DNA from: Methylophilus sp. 14
Lineage (GTDB): Bacteria; Pseudomonadota; Gammaproteobacteria; Burkholderiales; Methylophilaceae
Assembly: GCF_015354345.1 (NCBI RefSeq)
Contig: NZ_JADKYS010000001.1
Location: 496,001 to 560,000, forward strand
Direction of reading: 5' to 3'
Length of the DNA stretch: 64,000 nt
This document shows, in pieces, positions 61,910-64,000 of this stretch. The notes under the pieces were generated by a model. That model did not search any database, was not told where the DNA came from, and worked only from the letters and a program-made list of their open reading frames with translations. Position 1 is the stretch's first letter, and each line of letters begins with the position of its first letter. A program made the translations under genes and the position numbers.

Positions 61910-62143
61910 AAGATTGAAGAAAGTGGTGGATTAGGTCGTTAACTTTAATTATGCGCATGATAGCAGATGCATGATTGCCGCGCATGGATAGTCTTTGTTG
62001 TATCTTATGGTTGATAATTCATTTTATTTGTGAATTAATAGCTATACCTACATGATTTATTTGAACTTTTATTATTTCATGATAGATTACTAAAAAAACA
62101 AACCATCATGAATAGGTTACCTAACAATTCTTAAGCAGGTCCT

Positions 62144-64000
62144 ATGGAAAATAACAGACTGGCACAACAATTTGATTTGTACACGCGATGGCGTCAATCG
62201 ATTGCTGATGTTTTGGGGGAGTATCGGCGCTGGTTGGCCGATAAACAGCTCAGCGATGTGCAAATAGAAGAGCGGATACAGCAGCAACTAAACCGTTTGC
62301 GTGAGGATAAGTTAAATGTCGCATTTGTCGCCGAATTTTCGCGCGGCAAATCCGAGTTGATTAATGCGATTTTCTTCTCCGGTTACGGCCACCGTTTGCT
62401 GCCATCCGGCGCAGGGCGCACCACGATGTGCCCCACCGAATTGCGTTATGACACCGGCAAGCCGGTCAGTTTGTCATTGCTGCCGATTGAAACCAACAGC
62501 CACCAGATTTCCATTAGTGAATACCGCCGCATGCCACAAGCCTGGTCTGCGGTCGAATTTGATGCACACTCCCGTGAAAGCATGGTTGAGGCCTTTAAAG
62601 AGGTGAGCCGTACCCGCCGCGTGACTGTCGATGAAGCGCAATCCTTGGGGCTATATAACCCTGACCAGCCCGATGATGCCATGCTGATTGGCAACGATGG
62701 CCTGCTTGAAATTCCCTGTTGGCGTTATGCCGTGATCAATTTCCCGCACCCCTTGCTTAAGCAGGGCCTGGTGATTCTGGATACGCCAGGATTGAATGCG
62801 ATAGGTGCCGAGCCCGAGCTCACCATGAGCATGCTGCCAAATGCGCATGCGGTGTTGTTTATTTTAGGCGCCGATACTGGCGTGACTAAATCTGAAATGG
62901 AAGTCTGGCGCCGTTATATCAGTGGTGCGCGCTGGAAGCAAAAAGGCCGTATGGCCGTGCTCAACAAAATTGACGGTTTGTGGGATCCACTGAAAACCGA
63001 TGATGAAGTGGAAACCGAGCTTTATCGCCAGCTGCAAAATACGGCTGAGTTATTAGGTTTGCCGCGCGACCAGATCTTACCGACTTCGGCACAAAAAGGC
63101 TTGCTGGCCAAAGTGAAGGGTGACCAGCAGTTGCTGCTCAAAAGCCGTTTGCTGCAACTGGAAAGAAATCTGTCTGATGAGCTGATCCCTGCCAAGCAGG
63201 AGATTGTGCGCGAGAGCATACAGGGCGAAATTGAAGACATGGTGCATCAGTCGCGCATCACGCTGGAAACGCGCTTGCAAAGTGTGCTTGATCAAGCTGA
63301 TGAATTACGGTGTTTGCAGGGCAAGAATGAAGATGTGATTGCGCAGATGATGCGCAAGGTCAAGCAAGACAAGGTCAATTTCGAGGTCGGTTTGCAGCGT
63401 TACCAGGCCTTGCGTAGCGTGTTTTCAGTGCAGTCCAACCAGGTATTCCATCATCTGGGCATGCCTGCGCTCAAAAACAAGGTACGCGAAACCCGCGATA
63501 CCATGATGAAAGCGGCGTTTACCAAAACCATGCGTCAGGCCATGGATGATTTTTTCAGTGAGCTCAAGCGCCGCATGATGGATGCCGATGTGCATGTGCA
63601 TGAAATCAAGAAAATGATGGAAGCCATGTATGAGAAGTTTTCCAAAGAACACGGTTTACTGCAAAAAGCACCACCACCATTTTCTACCTCACGCTATTTA
63701 AAAGCGCTCAGTAAACTGGAAGCGATTTACCGAGACCAGTTCAATACCACCTTCAATATGATTGCCCACGAAAAACTGACGCTGACCAGCAAGTTTTTTG
63801 AAACCCTGGCCAGTCATGTGATTCTCGAGTATGAAGCGGCCAATCGCGATACCGAAAGCTGGCTCAAAGCCGTGATCGCGCCGATGGAAAGCCAGATGCG
63901 CGAACACCATGTGCAACTCAAGCGCCGCGTGGAAAGCATCAAGCGTATTTACCAGGCCACTGATACCCTGGAAGAGCGTATTGCCGATTTGGAACAGGTC
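62144..64000 (+). CDS. Dynamin-family GTPase, 5' part (runs off the window)
   Basis: An open frame from ATG 62144 to the window end, at least 619 residues. The GTPase motifs are visible: P-loop VAEFSRGKSELINAIF, a G2-like Thr in GAGRTTMCPTELRY, G3 VILDTPGLNAIG and G4 LNKIDGLWDP. Long helical, charged stretches follow (about 330-619), as in bacterial dynamin-like proteins with a stalk. The C-terminal end is missing. It is probably membrane-associated and involved in membrane remodelling or stress; the exact role is unknown. It is divergent from the ubi operon. Confidence 0.88.
   Translation, partial: MENNRLAQQFDLYTRWRQSIADVLGEYRRWLADKQLSDVQIEERIQQQLNRLREDKLNVAFVAEFSRGKSELINAIFFSGYGHRLLPSGAGRTTMCPTELRYDTGKPVSLSLLPIETNSHQISISEYRRMPQAWSAVEFDAHSRESMVEAFKEVSRTRRVTVDEAQSLGLYNPDQPDDAMLIGNDGLLEIPCWRYAVINFPHPLLKQGLVILDTPGLNAIGAEPELTMSMLPNAHAVLFILGADTGVTKSEMEVWRRYISGARWKQKGRMAVLNKIDGLWDPLKTDDEVETELYRQLQNTAELLGLPRDQILPTSAQKGLLAKVKGDQQLLLKSRLLQLERNLSDELIPAKQEIVRESIQGEIEDMVHQSRITLETRLQSVLDQADELRCLQGKNEDVIAQMMRKVKQDKVNFEVGLQRYQALRSVFSVQSNQVFHHLGMPALKNKVRETRDTMMKAAFTKTMRQAMDDFFSELKRRMMDADVHVHEIKKMMEAMYEKFSKEHGLLQKAPPPFSTSRYLKALSKLEAIYRDQFNTTFNMIAHEKLTLTSKFFETLASHVILEYEAANRDTESWLKAVIAPMESQMREHHVQLKRRVESIKRIYQATDTLEERIADLEQV

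Noticed and set aside
1-64000. CRISPR arrays
   Set aside because: No set of regularly spaced direct repeats was seen; the only short tandem repeats are the two-copy duplications at 21431 and 38326.

Overview
The window looks like chromosome of an obligate or restricted methylotrophic betaproteobacterium of the Methylophilaceae (Methylophilus or a close relative). This is inferred from two pqqA genes (precursor peptide of the methanol dehydrogenase cofactor PQQ), PEP-CTERM proteins, a betaproteobacterial housekeeping block (lolB, ispE, tRNA-Gln, prs, rplY, pth, ychF) and a ubiE-ubiJ-ubiB cluster. No 16S gene or other definitive marker is present, so the genus is an inference.

Region 1 (1-15 kb) starts with the end of a pseudopilin operon. 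It continues with two complete FecI sigma / FecR anti-sigma / TonB-dependent transducer-receptor modules (810-5936 and 9021-14181) that flank one ExbB-ExbD-TonB energy-transducing operon and a PEP-CTERM protein. The two giant receptors share an almost identical plug but have unrelated-looking N-terminal signalling domains and diverged barrel loops.

Region 2 (14-29 kb) is mixed: a LysR/SDR divergent pair, small envelope proteins, an aldo-keto reductase, outer-membrane phospholipase A, NhaA, a first pqqA, and a minus-strand run of a diverged cyclopropane-fatty-acid-synthase paralogue, an internally shortened sorbosone-dehydrogenase-like lipoprotein and a response regulator. An orphan contractile-tail sheath gene, a BON protein, hydrolases and an AhpD/AraC divergent pair follow.

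Region 3 (29-37.5 kb) is accessory: an ECF sigma with a His/Cys-rich membrane protein, a second ECF sigma with a ChrR-like cupin and a YheT-type hydrolase, a DUF4394 PEP-CTERM protein, a HipB-like regulator, a second pqqA encoding the same peptide, a replication-protein remnant, and an AT-rich two-gene ATPase + DUF4435/TOPRIM cassette resembling the PARIS anti-phage system. The cassette lies directly downstream of an elongator tRNA-Met gene whose acceptor stem contains a mismatch.

Region 4 (37.6-64 kb) is mostly core: HD-GYP and GGDEF/EAL proteins, ychF, pth, rplY, prs, tRNA-Gln, ispE, a protein with a carbonic-anhydrase-like domain that has lost two zinc ligands, lolB, a TPR protein, a Gld-type ABC exporter with auxiliary proteins, mutM, a Cache-GGDEF cyclase, a sodium:solute symporter, DUF2147, ubiB-ubiJ-ubiE, a DUF971 protein and the 5' part of a dynamin-like GTPase that runs off the end. 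No CRISPR array, complete insertion sequence, complete prophage or rRNA operon was seen.
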